From assembly GCF_040253615.1 (NCBI RefSeq), contig NZ_JBEJGY010000004.1:2356001-2420000 (forward strand): a stretch of DNA of 64,000 nt, read 5' to 3'. Made by a program: the position numbers and the translations under genes. Position 1 is the stretch's first letter, and the number at the start of each line of letters is the position of its first letter. Below the pieces are notes generated by a model. The model ran no database searches. It was not told the origin of the DNA and saw only the letters and a program-made list of their open reading frames with translations. Of this stretch, positions 45,461 through 54,595 are shown piece by piece. Source of the stretch: Streptomyces sp. Edi4. Its GTDB lineage: Bacteria; Actinomycetota; Actinomycetes; Streptomycetales; Streptomycetaceae.

Positions 45461-46822
45461 CTACGGGACGGGACGGCGCGCGTCGTAGCGGGCGAACCCC
45501 CGCCGCCACACCCCAAGCACCGCCACCGCGAGGACACACGCAAGTCCGCCACCGACCACCATCACCCCGGGCGAGGTCAGATCGGCGACCGTACCCGCGA
45601 GGAAGTCGCCGAGCCTCGGCCCGCCCGCGACGACCACGATGAACACGCCCTGGAGCCGGCCCCGCATCTCGTCCGGCGCCGCCACCTGCATCATCGTGTT
45701 GCGGAACACCATGGACACGGTGTCGCAGAACCCGGCGACGGCCAGCATGAGCAGGCCGAGCCACAGCTGCCGGGTCAGGCCGAACGCCGCGATGGCCCCG
45801 CCCCAGCCGCCCACCGAGATCAGCACCGCGAGCCCGTGCCGGTGGACGCGTCCCTGCCAGCCGGAGAACACCCCGCCGAGCAGCGCGCCGATCGCGGGCG
45901 CCGCCACGAGCAGCCCGGTGGTGCGCGCGTCACCGCCGTACCAGAGCACGGCGACGGCGGGGAACAGGGCGCGGGGGTGGGCCAGGATCATCGCGCAGAA
46001 GTCGCTGAAGAAGGTCATCCGCAGGTTGGGCCGGGTGGCGAGGAAGCGCAGCCCCTCAAGGACCGAGGGCCGCGCGCCGCCGCCGGCCCGCTCGGGCAGC
46101 ATCGCGGGCAGCCGCCACATCGCGTACAGGGAGGCGGCGAAGGTGATCGCGTCGATGAGGTACGCCGTCTTGTACCCGGCGAAGCCGACGACGAGACCGC
46201 CCAGCATCGGCCCGACCAGCGTGCCGGTCGTCATGATCATGGAGTTGAGCGCGTTGGCGGCGGGCAGCTGCTCGGCCGACAGCAGCTTGGGGATCATCGC
46301 GGACCGGGCGGGGGCGTTGAGGGCCTGACAGATCGACTGGAGCGCGATGACGGCGTACAGGAACCAGACGTCGGCGAGCCCGGCGAAGGTGCCGGCGGCG
46401 AGCGCCGAGGAGAGCGCGGCGGAGCCGAGCGCGCTGTAGAGGCCGAGTTTGCGGCGGTCCACGGTGTCGGCGATCGCACCGCCGTACAGCCCGAACACGA
46501 CCAGCGGTACGAGGGTGAAGATGCCGACCAGGCCGACGGAGAAGCTGGAGCCGGTGAGGTCGTAGACCTGGAGCGAGATGGCGAGCGCGGTCATGCCGCT
46601 GCCGACCCAGGAGACCATGTTGCCGAACCAGAGCCGGCGGTAGTCCGGTGATGTCCGCAGCGGGGTGAGGTCGGCGAACACGCGACCCCGGGTCGGTATG
46701 GATCCGGTCGCCGCCTCCGGCGCGGTCCCGCCGCCGGGGGTGGCGCCGGAGCCCGACTCGGTTCCGGCCATACCGCACGGTGGCGCGGGGCTCTGGGCGG
46801 GCTGCTCGGCTTGTTCGCTCAC
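45461..46822 (-). CDS. MFS transporter (MdtG/enterobactin-exporter-like)
   Basis: 453 aa from GTG 46822 (VSEQAEQPAQSPAPPCGMAG), about 12 transmembrane helices. FADLTPLRTSPDYRRLWFGNMVSWVGSGM at the first helix and GAIADTVDRRKLGLYSAL (motif A) are typical of the MFS_3/EntS group, drug or siderophore efflux. There is no ribosome site, and TAGCAT lies 5 bp upstream, a near-leaderless start. Its 3' end abuts the repeat array, which may terminate it. Confidence 0.9.
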   Translation of the reverse strand: MSEQAEQPAQSPAPPCGMAGTESGSGATPGGGTAPEAATGSIPTRGRVFADLTPLRTSPDYRRLWFGNMVSWVGSGMTALAISLQVYDLTGSSFSVGLVGIFTLVPLVVFGLYGGAIADTVDRRKLGLYSALGSAALSSALAAGTFAGLADVWFLYAVIALQSICQALNAPARSAMIPKLLSAEQLPAANALNSMIMTTGTLVGPMLGGLVVGFAGYKTAYLIDAITFAASLYAMWRLPAMLPERAGGGARPSVLEGLRFLATRPNLRMTFFSDFCAMILAHPRALFPAVAVLWYGGDARTTGLLVAAPAIGALLGGVFSGWQGRVHRHGLAVLISVGGWGGAIAAFGLTRQLWLGLLMLAVAGFCDTVSMVFRNTMMQVAAPDEMRGRLQGVFIVVVAGGPRLGDFLAGTVADLTSPGVMVVGGGLACVLAVAVLGVWRRGFARYDARRPVP

Positions 46823-47333
46823 GCGGGATGCTAACCCCGGCCGGGAGCAGCGAGGTAGGGCCGACCTCACAGGGGGTGGGGGGCGGGGACGCCCCGGGTG
46901 GATGGTGGGGGTGGTGGGCGTGGTGGGCGTGGTGCGGGTGGGGGGTAGCGGGCGTGGTGCGGGTGGTGGGTGGTGTGGTGCACGGGAGGGAGCGGCGCGG
47001 GCCGACGGTCGGCCGGGGCGGATCCGCTCGGATTCCGTCCGGCGGCCGGGGCCGTTGGGGGCCCGTACCCCGGCTGGGTCAATGGCCTGGGTCTGCGGTG
47101 CGTGGGCGGGGCGCGGGCCCCGCGGAACCGGTCGGCGCCCCGGCCGCGCATCCATCGCCTCAGGTCGCGGGCGTGGCGATCGGAACCGGTTGCGGGGGGC
47201 ACGTTCGCGCCACACGTGGACGCGCGCGCCGAAGTCCCCGGCCGCCGCTACGCTTCCCCCGATCAGTACACGTCGTCGCCGCCCCCGCCTTCATCAGGCG
47301 GGGGCGGCGACGCATCTCGCCGGAAGGCCCACC
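46823..47333. other. Gene-free region with G-rich tandem repeats
   Basis: 511 bp. Between 46870 and 46985 the + strand is built from GGTGGGCGTGGT-type units, including runs of four or more Gs that could form G-quadruplexes. The rest (46990-47245) is ordinary high-GC sequence with no plausible gene. TACGCT (47248-47253) may be a -10 box for the small ORF at 47334. Confidence 0.5.
47275..47311 (+). other. Strong leader hairpin before a 60-aa ORF
   Basis: Perfect 15-bp stem GTCGCCGCCCCCGCC / GGCGGGGGCGGCGAC (47275-47289, 47297-47311) with loop TTCATCA. It sits 22 bp before ATG 47334, downstream of a possible -10, so it would be in the 5' leader, where it could attenuate transcription or gate translation. 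Confidence 0.7.
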
Positions 47334-47516
47334 ATGAACACCCTGATCTCCGCCGCCGCCCGCAGCGCAACCCCCGCCCCGGCCCCCGCCCGGCGCGTGC
47401 CCCTCACCGCACGGGCCGCGGCCCAGCACGCCGGCCACACGCCGGCCACCCTCGACCGCGTCACCACGATCGCCACGAATGTCCCCAGCGCCTCGGCGTT
47501 CCAGTCCGCCCTGTGA
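47334..47516 (+). CDS. Small hypothetical protein between two hairpins
   Basis: 60 aa from ATG 47334, with CCGGAAGGCCCACC as ribosome site. MNTLISAAARSATPAPAPARR then VPLTARAAAQHAGHTPATLDRV, ending SAFQSAL. Ala/Pro-rich, cationic N-terminus, no transmembrane helix. It could be a leader peptide or a small regulatory protein. Support is the ribosome site and flanking structures; composition alone is not decisive. Confidence 0.45.
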   Translation: MNTLISAAARSATPAPAPARRVPLTARAAAQHAGHTPATLDRVTTIATNVPSASAFQSAL

Positions 47517-47538
47517 AGACCACGTAACCCACGCCCCC

Positions 47539-47590
47539 GCGAGGGCCCCCGCCGGCCGCACAGCCCGTGCGCACCACCGGGGGCCTTCGC
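47539..47590 (+). terminator. Probable terminator after the 60-aa ORF
   Basis: GCGAGGGCCCCCG (47539-47551) pairs with CGGGGGCCTTCGC (47578-47590), 13 bp with one G-U pair, and a 26-nt loop that can itself fold. Located 23 bp after the stop. Confidence 0.6.
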
Positions 47591-47946
47591 CGTACCACCG
47601 GCACACCGGCATACGGGACCACGCCCGGCCGGGACCCGGCCACGACGACTGCCAACTCACTGCCCCGCAGGACGGCTTCGTCGCCGGGCGGCGCAACCCG
47701 GCGCAGACTCAAGGGCGGTGGCATCGCCGTGGAGATGGTCCGGCGGCGGGGCCGGGTGAAACACGGTGAGCCGAAGCTCACGGAAGCAACCCGCCAGCGG
47801 CTTCGAAGGATCCCGATGCGCAACTGGCTTGTCCCGCACGGACGATAGGAGCCTGATCACGCCGACCAGATCCGCAGGTGAAGCGGGGTGCTAGTCTCGC
47901 CTGCCGGTTCTGTGGACGGACGGAACAGCGACGGGGGTAAGAAGAC
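47591..47946. other. Intergenic region before the WXG/calpain operon
   Basis: About 356 bp. A rightward frame to 47848 (ending RQRLRRIPMRNWLVPHGR) exists but has no ribosome site or recognisable family. TAGTCT at 47892-47897 may be the -10 of the downstream operon, giving a leader of about 43 nt. No riboswitch consensus is recognised. Confidence 0.35.
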
Positions 47947-48285
47947 GTGGAGCAAACCGACGATGCTCCGGGGGAGACCCCGGAGCAGTTGAAGAAGCGC
48001 GCCGGCGACCTGCGCGACTGCGCTCGCAGGGCCCGCGCGCTGGCCAAGCGGCTCGGCCCGCTGCTGGACGCCTCGGCAAAGAAGGCGTCGCAGCTGGATC
48101 CGGCGATCTGGCGCGGTCCGTTCGCCGCTCGGTCGACCGACGCGCTGGTGCGTCGCAGGAACTCCGTGAACCAGATGGCGTCCGCGCTCCTCCACGACGC
48201 GGGCCGCTGGGATGCCGAGGCCGACAGCCTGGACCTACAGGCGAAGACGGCGGGCGCCAAGCCGAAGGCGGGGGCGGGCCATTGA
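47947..48285 (+). CDS. WXG100-like small helical protein
   Basis: 112 aa from GTG 47947, with GGGGGTAAGAAGAC upstream. Two amphipathic helices (LKKRAGDLRDCARRARALAKRLGPLLDASAKKA and DALVRRRNSVNQMASALLHDAGRWDAEADSLDLQ) flank PAIWRGPFA, whose WRG is the W-x-G turn of ESX/type VII secretion partners. No signal peptide. It precedes the calpain-like protein by 58 bp on the same strand, suggesting a secreted pair. WXG family by layout; moderate certainty. Confidence 0.7.
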   Translation: MEQTDDAPGETPEQLKKRAGDLRDCARRARALAKRLGPLLDASAKKASQLDPAIWRGPFAARSTDALVRRRNSVNQMASALLHDAGRWDAEADSLDLQAKTAGAKPKAGAGH

Positions 48286-48343
48286 ACGGCGACGCCACCC
48301 GGGGCTTCGCACCCACACCCACACCCGCACCCGGAGCAGGGCG

Positions 48344-49861
48344 ATGACCGACTTCCGCGGCTTCGACACCGAGCAGATACGCTCCCTCGCCGCCGGCCTG
48401 CGCAAGCAGGGCGATGACGCGCAGGGTCTCCACCACGACCTCGCCTGGCTGCTCACCGAGGCACAGCAGCTCATGAAGGGCAAGCCCGCCACCACCGACC
48501 CGCAGTTGAGCCCCCTGGTAGGGCAGATCTTCACCTTCTCGCTCTTCGGCAACGGCCCCTCGTCCCTGCCGGGCGTGCTCGGCGGCGAGCTGGGCGACAT
48601 GGCGGGCTCGATGGATCGCCGCAGCAAACAGCTGGACGAGGTCAAGGTGCTCATCGAGCACGGGTACGCGGTCGACCCGTCTCTGCTCTTCGCCGACGAG
48701 GACGCCCCCAGCGAGAAGGACGTCACCGACGCGCTGAAGAAGATCCACGAGCTGGACGGGAAGGACTTCGGCACCAACGGCAACCGCGACGACCTCCAGA
48801 AAGTCAAGCGCCTGCTGGACGGCATGACGGCCGCCGAGCTCGACGCCTTCTTCGACAAGGTCCCCGAGGCCGACCTCAAGCGCTACAACGACCTGATCAA
48901 CGATACGGACGACAGCGTCTGGAAGTGGTGGGACGAGAACGGCCTGCCCGAGGGCGACCGCCGCGACCACCTCAGTGCGATCCTGGCGAAGCTGGGGCCC
49001 TCGCACTGGGCGAAGGCGCAGGCCGCGTTTCCCGGGATGCAGCCGGGCTTCGACACCACGGACGCCTTCCTGGACGGCCAGAACGCGCAGAACGGCAACG
49101 AAGCCAAAGGCATGCACTGGGGGGACCCCGGCAAACCGCTCTTCGCCCCGGGCACCGACGGCAAGGAGATCACGGCCGCCGACATCATGCAGGGGCGCTT
49201 CGCCGACTGCTGGTACATCGCGTCCCTGACCTCGACCGCCCAGGTGAACCCGCAGTTCATCCGGGACGGCATCGTCCAGAACCCGAACGGCACGGTGAAC
49301 GTGCGCATCTGGGACAAGGACGGCAACAAGCGCTGGGTGACGGTCACACCGGACCTGCCGCTGGACAAGAGCGGCAATGTCCTGGGCGCCACCTCCGGCG
49401 GCTCGGTCTGGCCGGCGTACTACGAGAAGGCGTTCGCCCTTGTCTACGGCGGCGACCGCGGCGGCGCACCGGACGGCAAGATCGGCAACCCGAAGTACGA
49501 TCGCGCGGAGCGCGGCGACTACGGGGCAACCGAGTGGGACAACACGGACAAGGCGCCGCCGTACGTGACCGGCCACGACTCGGACGGCATCAGCAACAAC
49601 GTTCCGGCCCTGCGCAAAAGCTTCGAGTCGGGCCACCCGATCATCGTCCAGACCGGCAGTGGCGAGGACGCCCAGCAGAAGGGTCACGCCCTGTGGAGGG
49701 ACACCTTCTCGACCCGGCACGTGTACTACGTGAAGGGTTTCCAGGGCGACAACATCGTCCTGGGCAACCCCTGGGGTCCGCCCAACGCGGACATCGTGGC
49801 CACGCCGGAGCAGTACAAAGAGTTCTTCAGTGATCCACAGGCCCTGGAGGTGCCCAAGTGA
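48344..49861 (+). CDS. Calpain-like cysteine protease, candidate secreted effector
   Basis: 505 aa from ATG 48344, with GGAGCAGGG upstream. N-terminal approximately 100 residues are helical (FDTEQIRSLAAGLRKQGDDAQGLHHDLAWLLTEAQQL), like the export domain of type VII effectors. From about 255 it is a C2 (calpain) domain: Cys289 in GRFADCWYIASL, TTRHVYYV-type His459 in STRHVYYVKGF and Asn475 in LGNPWG, a full catalytic triad; GSVWPAYYEKAFALVYGG is also calpain-like. Lacking EF-hand and C2-like C-terminal domains, it resembles bacterial protease toxins. GTGA overlap with the lipoprotein gene. Confidence 0.82.
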   Translation: MTDFRGFDTEQIRSLAAGLRKQGDDAQGLHHDLAWLLTEAQQLMKGKPATTDPQLSPLVGQIFTFSLFGNGPSSLPGVLGGELGDMAGSMDRRSKQLDEVKVLIEHGYAVDPSLLFADEDAPSEKDVTDALKKIHELDGKDFGTNGNRDDLQKVKRLLDGMTAAELDAFFDKVPEADLKRYNDLINDTDDSVWKWWDENGLPEGDRRDHLSAILAKLGPSHWAKAQAAFPGMQPGFDTTDAFLDGQNAQNGNEAKGMHWGDPGKPLFAPGTDGKEITAADIMQGRFADCWYIASLTSTAQVNPQFIRDGIVQNPNGTVNVRIWDKDGNKRWVTVTPDLPLDKSGNVLGATSGGSVWPAYYEKAFALVYGGDRGGAPDGKIGNPKYDRAERGDYGATEWDNTDKAPPYVTGHDSDGISNNVPALRKSFESGHPIIVQTGSGEDAQQKGHALWRDTFSTRHVYYVKGFQGDNIVLGNPWGPPNADIVATPEQYKEFFSDPQALEVPK

Positions 49862-50634
49862 CAGCCCGCATACGGCCCGTACGCGCCGCCGCACTGGCGG
49901 GATGCATGCTGGTACTGGCGGCGGGCTGTGGGGGCGCCTCCGGTGGCGTCGACGCGTCCACCACGCCCCCGCCGCGCTCCCCCGCCCCCGCTCCCCCCGC
50001 CGACAAGGGCCCCGAGTGCGAGGGCGCCCCGGCCGCCAAGGGCCTGCACGTCCTGCGCGGCGGCTCGGAGACGCTGCCCGGCGGGGCCGGCGCGGTGCTG
50101 TACAAGGAGGGCGGCTCGGACGGGACGCACCGCACGGCGACCCTGACCAACGGCACGGGCACGGGCACCGCGTCGGCGGGCACCGAGTCCTGGCCGGTGC
50201 GGCCAGGCCAGTCCCTCACGGTGAAGGGCAAGGCCTTCACCGTCTCGCAGATCTGTACGTACCGAGTCGTACTCACGCCGAAGGACGAGACCACCGTGAA
50301 CCAGTCGCCCGTGCCCAACGCCGTCGACCCGAGGTGGCCGGACCTGACGGACGGGCGTCTGCGCCTGCGCTGGCACGTTCCGAACACCGAGCAGCACGGC
50401 GCGATCAGCGCCGTCCTGCATGACGTCGACGCCGACCCGGCCCGCGCCTACATCGCGGTCACCAGCCGCGCCGGCGGCGGCGCCAGCTACCAGGACGCCC
50501 GCGTCGGCGACACCCTCGAATTCGCGGGCCGCCTCTGGAAGCTGACCGTCATCGACACGGGTGACGGCAACCCGTCCATGGCGAACCCCCACTCGGGGTA
50601 CGTCGACCTCCAACTGCTCGGCCCGTCCGCCTGA
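49858..50634 (+). CDS. Secreted lipoprotein coupled to the calpain-like gene
   Basis: 258 aa from GTG 49858, overlapping the protease stop. Lipobox LVLAAGC at about residue 24 after a hydrophobic ALAGCMLVLAAG core; then a Ser/Pro-rich linker and two beta-rich units (SWPVRPGQSLTVKGKAFTVSQICTYRVVL; GGASYQDARVGDTLEFAGRLWKLTVIDTGDG). No known family is recognised. Strict coupling to the protease suggests an inhibitor (immunity) or a secretion partner on the cell surface; this is inference. Confidence 0.8.
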   Translation: MTARIRPVRAAALAGCMLVLAAGCGGASGGVDASTTPPPRSPAPAPPADKGPECEGAPAAKGLHVLRGGSETLPGGAGAVLYKEGGSDGTHRTATLTNGTGTGTASAGTESWPVRPGQSLTVKGKAFTVSQICTYRVVLTPKDETTVNQSPVPNAVDPRWPDLTDGRLRLRWHVPNTEQHGAISAVLHDVDADPARAYIAVTSRAGGGASYQDARVGDTLEFAGRLWKLTVIDTGDGNPSMANPHSGYVDLQLLGPSA

Positions 50635-50869
50635 ACCGGGGGCGCCCTCACGGCCCGGCTCTCCACGGCCCCGCGTCGTTCCTGGCGGGCCCGCAGGCCG
50701 CGTCCCGGCTACGGCCCGGACGGCGTCGCCTGCATAGGTGATCGGATCATTGTCAACCAGCCATGGAATCCCACCAGTTGACGCGGCCCACCTCAATACG
50801 CCGGGTCTCGATGCTTGACCAAACGGGCGAGCCCGCACCACCGTCACTGGCGGATCGCGAGCCACCGAG

Positions 50870-53800
50870 TTGACGCGGCACTTCGACGACTACGGCATGG
50901 TCGACTCGGTCTTCCAAAGCGGCGACACCAGCAAACCCGGCGACGAGCAGTGCGCCACCACGACCTATGCTCGCAACACCGGCATCTGGCTCCTCGACAA
51001 AGTCGCCGAGGTTCGGACCATTCCCACGGAATGTGGTGTGCACGGTTACGTCACCGACGACACCCGCACCTACTTCGACAACAACACCGACCTGAAGGCC
51101 GCCCCCACCAAGGGCGATGTGACCAAGACCGAAAAGCTCACCGGCGACGGTACCGCCTACGAGACCATTTCCTCGGTTCCCAGCACCTGCGGGCTCAGCC
51201 AGAACCAGCTCTGCTACGACCAGTACGGCCGCGGCCTCGTCGCCGCCGACGCCTACGGCAACACCACCTCCACCGCCTATACCCCGGCCAGTGGCGAACC
51301 GCCGACAAAGACCGTCCTTACCAACGCGCTGGGCCACACGGTGACCGCCCTGTTCGAGCCGCTGCGCGGCCAGCCGACGCAGGTCACCGACGCCAACGGC
51401 AAGGTCACCACCAACGGATACGACGCCCTGGGCCGGATTTCCGAAGTCTGGATCGCCTCACGTTCCGCGCTCGCCTATCCCAACTCGCCCAACTTCGCAT
51501 TCGGTTACCAGATCCGTAACGACGGGCCGACCGTGGTGACCAAGACCAGCCTCACCCATGACAGTCAGCTCGACACCAGTTACTCCTTCTTCGACGGGTT
51601 GCTGCGTGCCAGGGAGACCCAGGCCGAGTCGCCCGACCGCTCGGGACGCCTGGTCAGCGAAACCTTTTACAACACCCGCGGCGAAGCCAACCGCACCTCC
51701 GGCACCTACTACGCCACTGGCAAGGCCGAACCTGTACTGGTCACGGGCGCGGAATCCACTGACTACCCCGCATCCGGGGAAACCCAGTTTGACGGTGCGG
51801 GCCGCGTCATCTCCGTGCTCAGCAAGCGGTACGGCGACGTGAAGGAAAAGACTGTCACCAGCTACACGGGTGACACCACCACCGTCATTCCACCGCAGGG
51901 CGGCACCAGCACCACGACGGTCGTCGACGCTCTCGGACGTACCACAGAACTGCGCCAGTACACTGACGCGGACCGCACCGCGTACCAGACCACCCTGTAC
52001 AGCTACAACAATTACGGGCGCCTGCAACAGGTAACCGACCCGTCCGGCGCCAAGTGGACCTATACCTACGACACTCGTGGTCGTCAGACCAGCCTCGACG
52101 ACCCCGACAAGGGCGTCACTAAAACTGTCTACGACAAGGGGGATCGGGCCACCGACTCCATCGATGCCCGTGGCATCATCCTGCATACAGACTTCGACAC
52201 CCTCGGTCGCAAAACCGCCCTCAAGAAAGGCAGCAGCACTCTCGCCGCTTGGACCTACGACACCATCGCCAAGGGAAAGCTCAGCAAGTCGACCCGCTAC
52301 GCCGGCTCGGACGCCTATACCGTAGAGATCACGGGCTACGACGACCTCTACAATCCCACGGACACCGTTGCCACCGTCCCTGCCAGCGAGGGCAAACTCG
52401 CCGGCGCCTACGAGTGGTTCGCGGGTTACAACGCGAACAGTGGTCAGCAGGAGTACACCTATCAACCGGCGGTCGGCGACCTGCCGGAAGAACAGGTTTC
52501 CACGGCCTACACAGCGGTCCACGGCCTGGTCGACTTCGCCTACGCTGGCAGCGACCCTTTGATCTCGGCCACCACATACGACCACTACGGTAAGCCGCTC
52601 CGCCAGGAATACGGCGCCTTCAACCAGCACGCGTGGACCACCACCGAATACGACGACCACACGGGACAACCCACGCGCGTCACCAACGACCGCGACACCA
52701 GCCCCAAGCGCATCGACGACACGCACTACGGCTACGACCCGGCGGGCAACCTCACCGCGGCAGCCGCAGCCTACGGCCAGGACACCACCCGCACTACCGA
52801 CACCCAGTGCTTCACCACCGACGCCCTGCGCCGCGTCACCGAAGCCTGGACGAACACCGGCGAACAGTGCGCCACCAACCCATCTGCCGGGGTCGTCGGC
52901 GGACAGGACCCGTACTGGACGAGCTACGCCTACGACGCGGTCGGCAACCGCAAGACCGAAACTCAGCACGCGACCAGCGCCCGACCGGCAGCCAACACCA
53001 CACGCACCTACGCCGCGCCCGCCCCCGGCACCCACAACCTGCCGAAGGTCACGCAGACCGGCTCCGCCGCGCACGATGAGACCTACGCGTACGACCAGAA
53101 CGGCAACACCAGATCCCGTTCTGTCGGCCCCAGCACTCAAACCCTGTCCTGGGACGACGAGGGCCACCTCAAAGCCCTCACCGACGGCGCCAATACCAGC
53201 GACTACCTGTACGACGCCGAGGGACAGCGCCTCGTCCGACGCGACTCAACCGGTACCACCCTCTACCTCCCCGGCGGCAACGAACTCCATCTCGACAAGG
53301 CCGGCATCGTCAGCGGCACCCGCTACTACACTGTCGGCGGACAGACCGTCGCCATGCGAACCGGCGCCAAACTCACCTACCTTCTGAGCGACCCCCACGG
53401 CACCGGAACCACCCAGATCACCACCGACAGCACCCAAGCGGTCACACGCCGCAAATCCACCATCTTCGGCGCCCCCCGAGGCGCGGAGCCCACCAACTGG
53501 GCCGGAGACAAGGGCTTCGTCGGCGGCACGAAGGACTCCGACACCGGTCTCACCCACCTTGGCCACCTTGGCGCCCGCGAATACGACCCGACCATCGGCC
53601 GCTTCATATCCGTCGACCCGCTCATGGATCTGTCTGACCCACAACAGGCACACGGGTATACCTACGGCAACAACAACCCCCTCGCCTACACAGACCCCAC
53701 CGGCCTCTGGCGTGATGACGGCAGCGGACACTCCGAACAGCGCGACACCAATGGCGTCTCCACCGGCCCATCGCCTCAGTACCAGCAAGGAGTCACTGGA

Positions 53801-54589
53801 AAGGTCGGCGGCGGCGGTGACGGAGGAAAAGGCGGAGGCGGCGACGGAGGAAAGGGCGGAAGCGGCGGAAGCGGCGGAAAAGGCAGCGGCGGCAGCAGGG
53901 GCAGCGGCCAGCTCGCAGCCGACGGTTCGAGGACGATTCAATTCAACGTGGGAGCCGGACCCGACCGCGGGGTGATCGTGGCCCGCTTCTTTATTCACAC
54001 CCAAGAGGCTGCGCTGGGCATGCTGCTGGGCGATAATCGCGGCTTCACAGATGACCCGGATGCCCCCTTCCGCATGAAGGTCGTCTGGGACACCGCTACG
54101 GGTGAAGTCACATTCACCGTCGCCCCCTCTCGAACAACCGGACGGCGTATCGTCGAAGAAGGCGGGCTGGGGAAGGTTGGCAAGCCAAAGCTGATCGAAG
54201 GCGACCCTGAGACGATACCCGCCGACCCCATCTACAGGAATTCGGCGTCATGGAAGACCGTGCTCGCAAGGAACGTCATCAATGGCGGTGGCGATGCCGA
54301 CGGCCTGAATGTGAGCATTCATGGGGTAAACAGCCTCATGCCGATCTTCGCAGCCGACGACGAATTCCATATTCGGTTCACCAAAAAGGGAACCTACGTG
54401 ATGCGGTCGGGTGACGCGTATCCCGACATGGAGGTCTACCAATACCAGCGGGGTCAATCGGTGCGCACGCTGGCCACCGACAGCATGGCGCACGCGTCCA
54501 ACGCAATGAACGGCCTGGATGTGTCCCCCATCGGGTTCCCCAAAATTGACAAGATGTGGAAAAATGGCACATGCATTACAGGATGCTGA
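50870..54589 (+). CDS. 5'-truncated Rhs/YD-repeat protein with variable C-terminal tip
   Basis: 1239 aa open from a TTG; the frame opens only after TGA 50816 and already reads Rhs sequence (RTTVTGGSRATEL) before the TTG, so the signal peptide and the N-terminal half of a normal 2000+ aa Rhs protein are lost. Many YD repeats (YDALGRISE, YDTRGRQTS, YDAEGQRLVRRD) lead to the core end LGHLGAREYDPTIGRFISVDPLMD...YTDPTGLW at about residue 942. Beyond it come a Gly/Lys linker and an approximately 225-residue tip (FNVGAGPDRGVIVARFF ... IDKMWKNGTCITGC) with no fold I recognise. GC falls toward the tip, as expected for swapped toxin modules. Expression is doubtful. Confidence 0.8.
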   Translation: MTRHFDDYGMVDSVFQSGDTSKPGDEQCATTTYARNTGIWLLDKVAEVRTIPTECGVHGYVTDDTRTYFDNNTDLKAAPTKGDVTKTEKLTGDGTAYETISSVPSTCGLSQNQLCYDQYGRGLVAADAYGNTTSTAYTPASGEPPTKTVLTNALGHTVTALFEPLRGQPTQVTDANGKVTTNGYDALGRISEVWIASRSALAYPNSPNFAFGYQIRNDGPTVVTKTSLTHDSQLDTSYSFFDGLLRARETQAESPDRSGRLVSETFYNTRGEANRTSGTYYATGKAEPVLVTGAESTDYPASGETQFDGAGRVISVLSKRYGDVKEKTVTSYTGDTTTVIPPQGGTSTTTVVDALGRTTELRQYTDADRTAYQTTLYSYNNYGRLQQVTDPSGAKWTYTYDTRGRQTSLDDPDKGVTKTVYDKGDRATDSIDARGIILHTDFDTLGRKTALKKGSSTLAAWTYDTIAKGKLSKSTRYAGSDAYTVEITGYDDLYNPTDTVATVPASEGKLAGAYEWFAGYNANSGQQEYTYQPAVGDLPEEQVSTAYTAVHGLVDFAYAGSDPLISATTYDHYGKPLRQEYGAFNQHAWTTTEYDDHTGQPTRVTNDRDTSPKRIDDTHYGYDPAGNLTAAAAAYGQDTTRTTDTQCFTTDALRRVTEAWTNTGEQCATNPSAGVVGGQDPYWTSYAYDAVGNRKTETQHATSARPAANTTRTYAAPAPGTHNLPKVTQTGSAAHDETYAYDQNGNTRSRSVGPSTQTLSWDDEGHLKALTDGANTSDYLYDAEGQRLVRRDSTGTTLYLPGGNELHLDKAGIVSGTRYYTVGGQTVAMRTGAKLTYLLSDPHGTGTTQITTDSTQAVTRRKSTIFGAPRGAEPTNWAGDKGFVGGTKDSDTGLTHLGHLGAREYDPTIGRFISVDPLMDLSDPQQAHGYTYGNNNPLAYTDPTGLWRDDGSGHSEQRDTNGVSTGPSPQYQQGVTGKVGGGGDGGKGGGGDGGKGGSGGSGGKGSGGSRGSGQLAADGSRTIQFNVGAGPDRGVIVARFFIHTQEAALGMLLGDNRGFTDDPDAPFRMKVVWDTATGEVTFTVAPSRTTGRRIVEEGGLGKVGKPKLIEGDPETIPADPIYRNSASWKTVLARNVINGGGDADGLNVSIHGVNSLMPIFAADDEFHIRFTKKGTYVMRSGDAYPDMEVYQYQRGQSVRTLATDSMAHASNAMNGLDVSPIGFPKIDKMWKNGTCITGC

Positions 54590-54595
54590 GAGCAT

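Noticed and set aside
47690..47860. Possible riboswitch upstream of the WXG gene
   Set aside because: Short complementary stretches exist, but none of the conserved cores that I know (c-di-AMP, c-di-GMP, cobalamin, TPP, SAM) is present.
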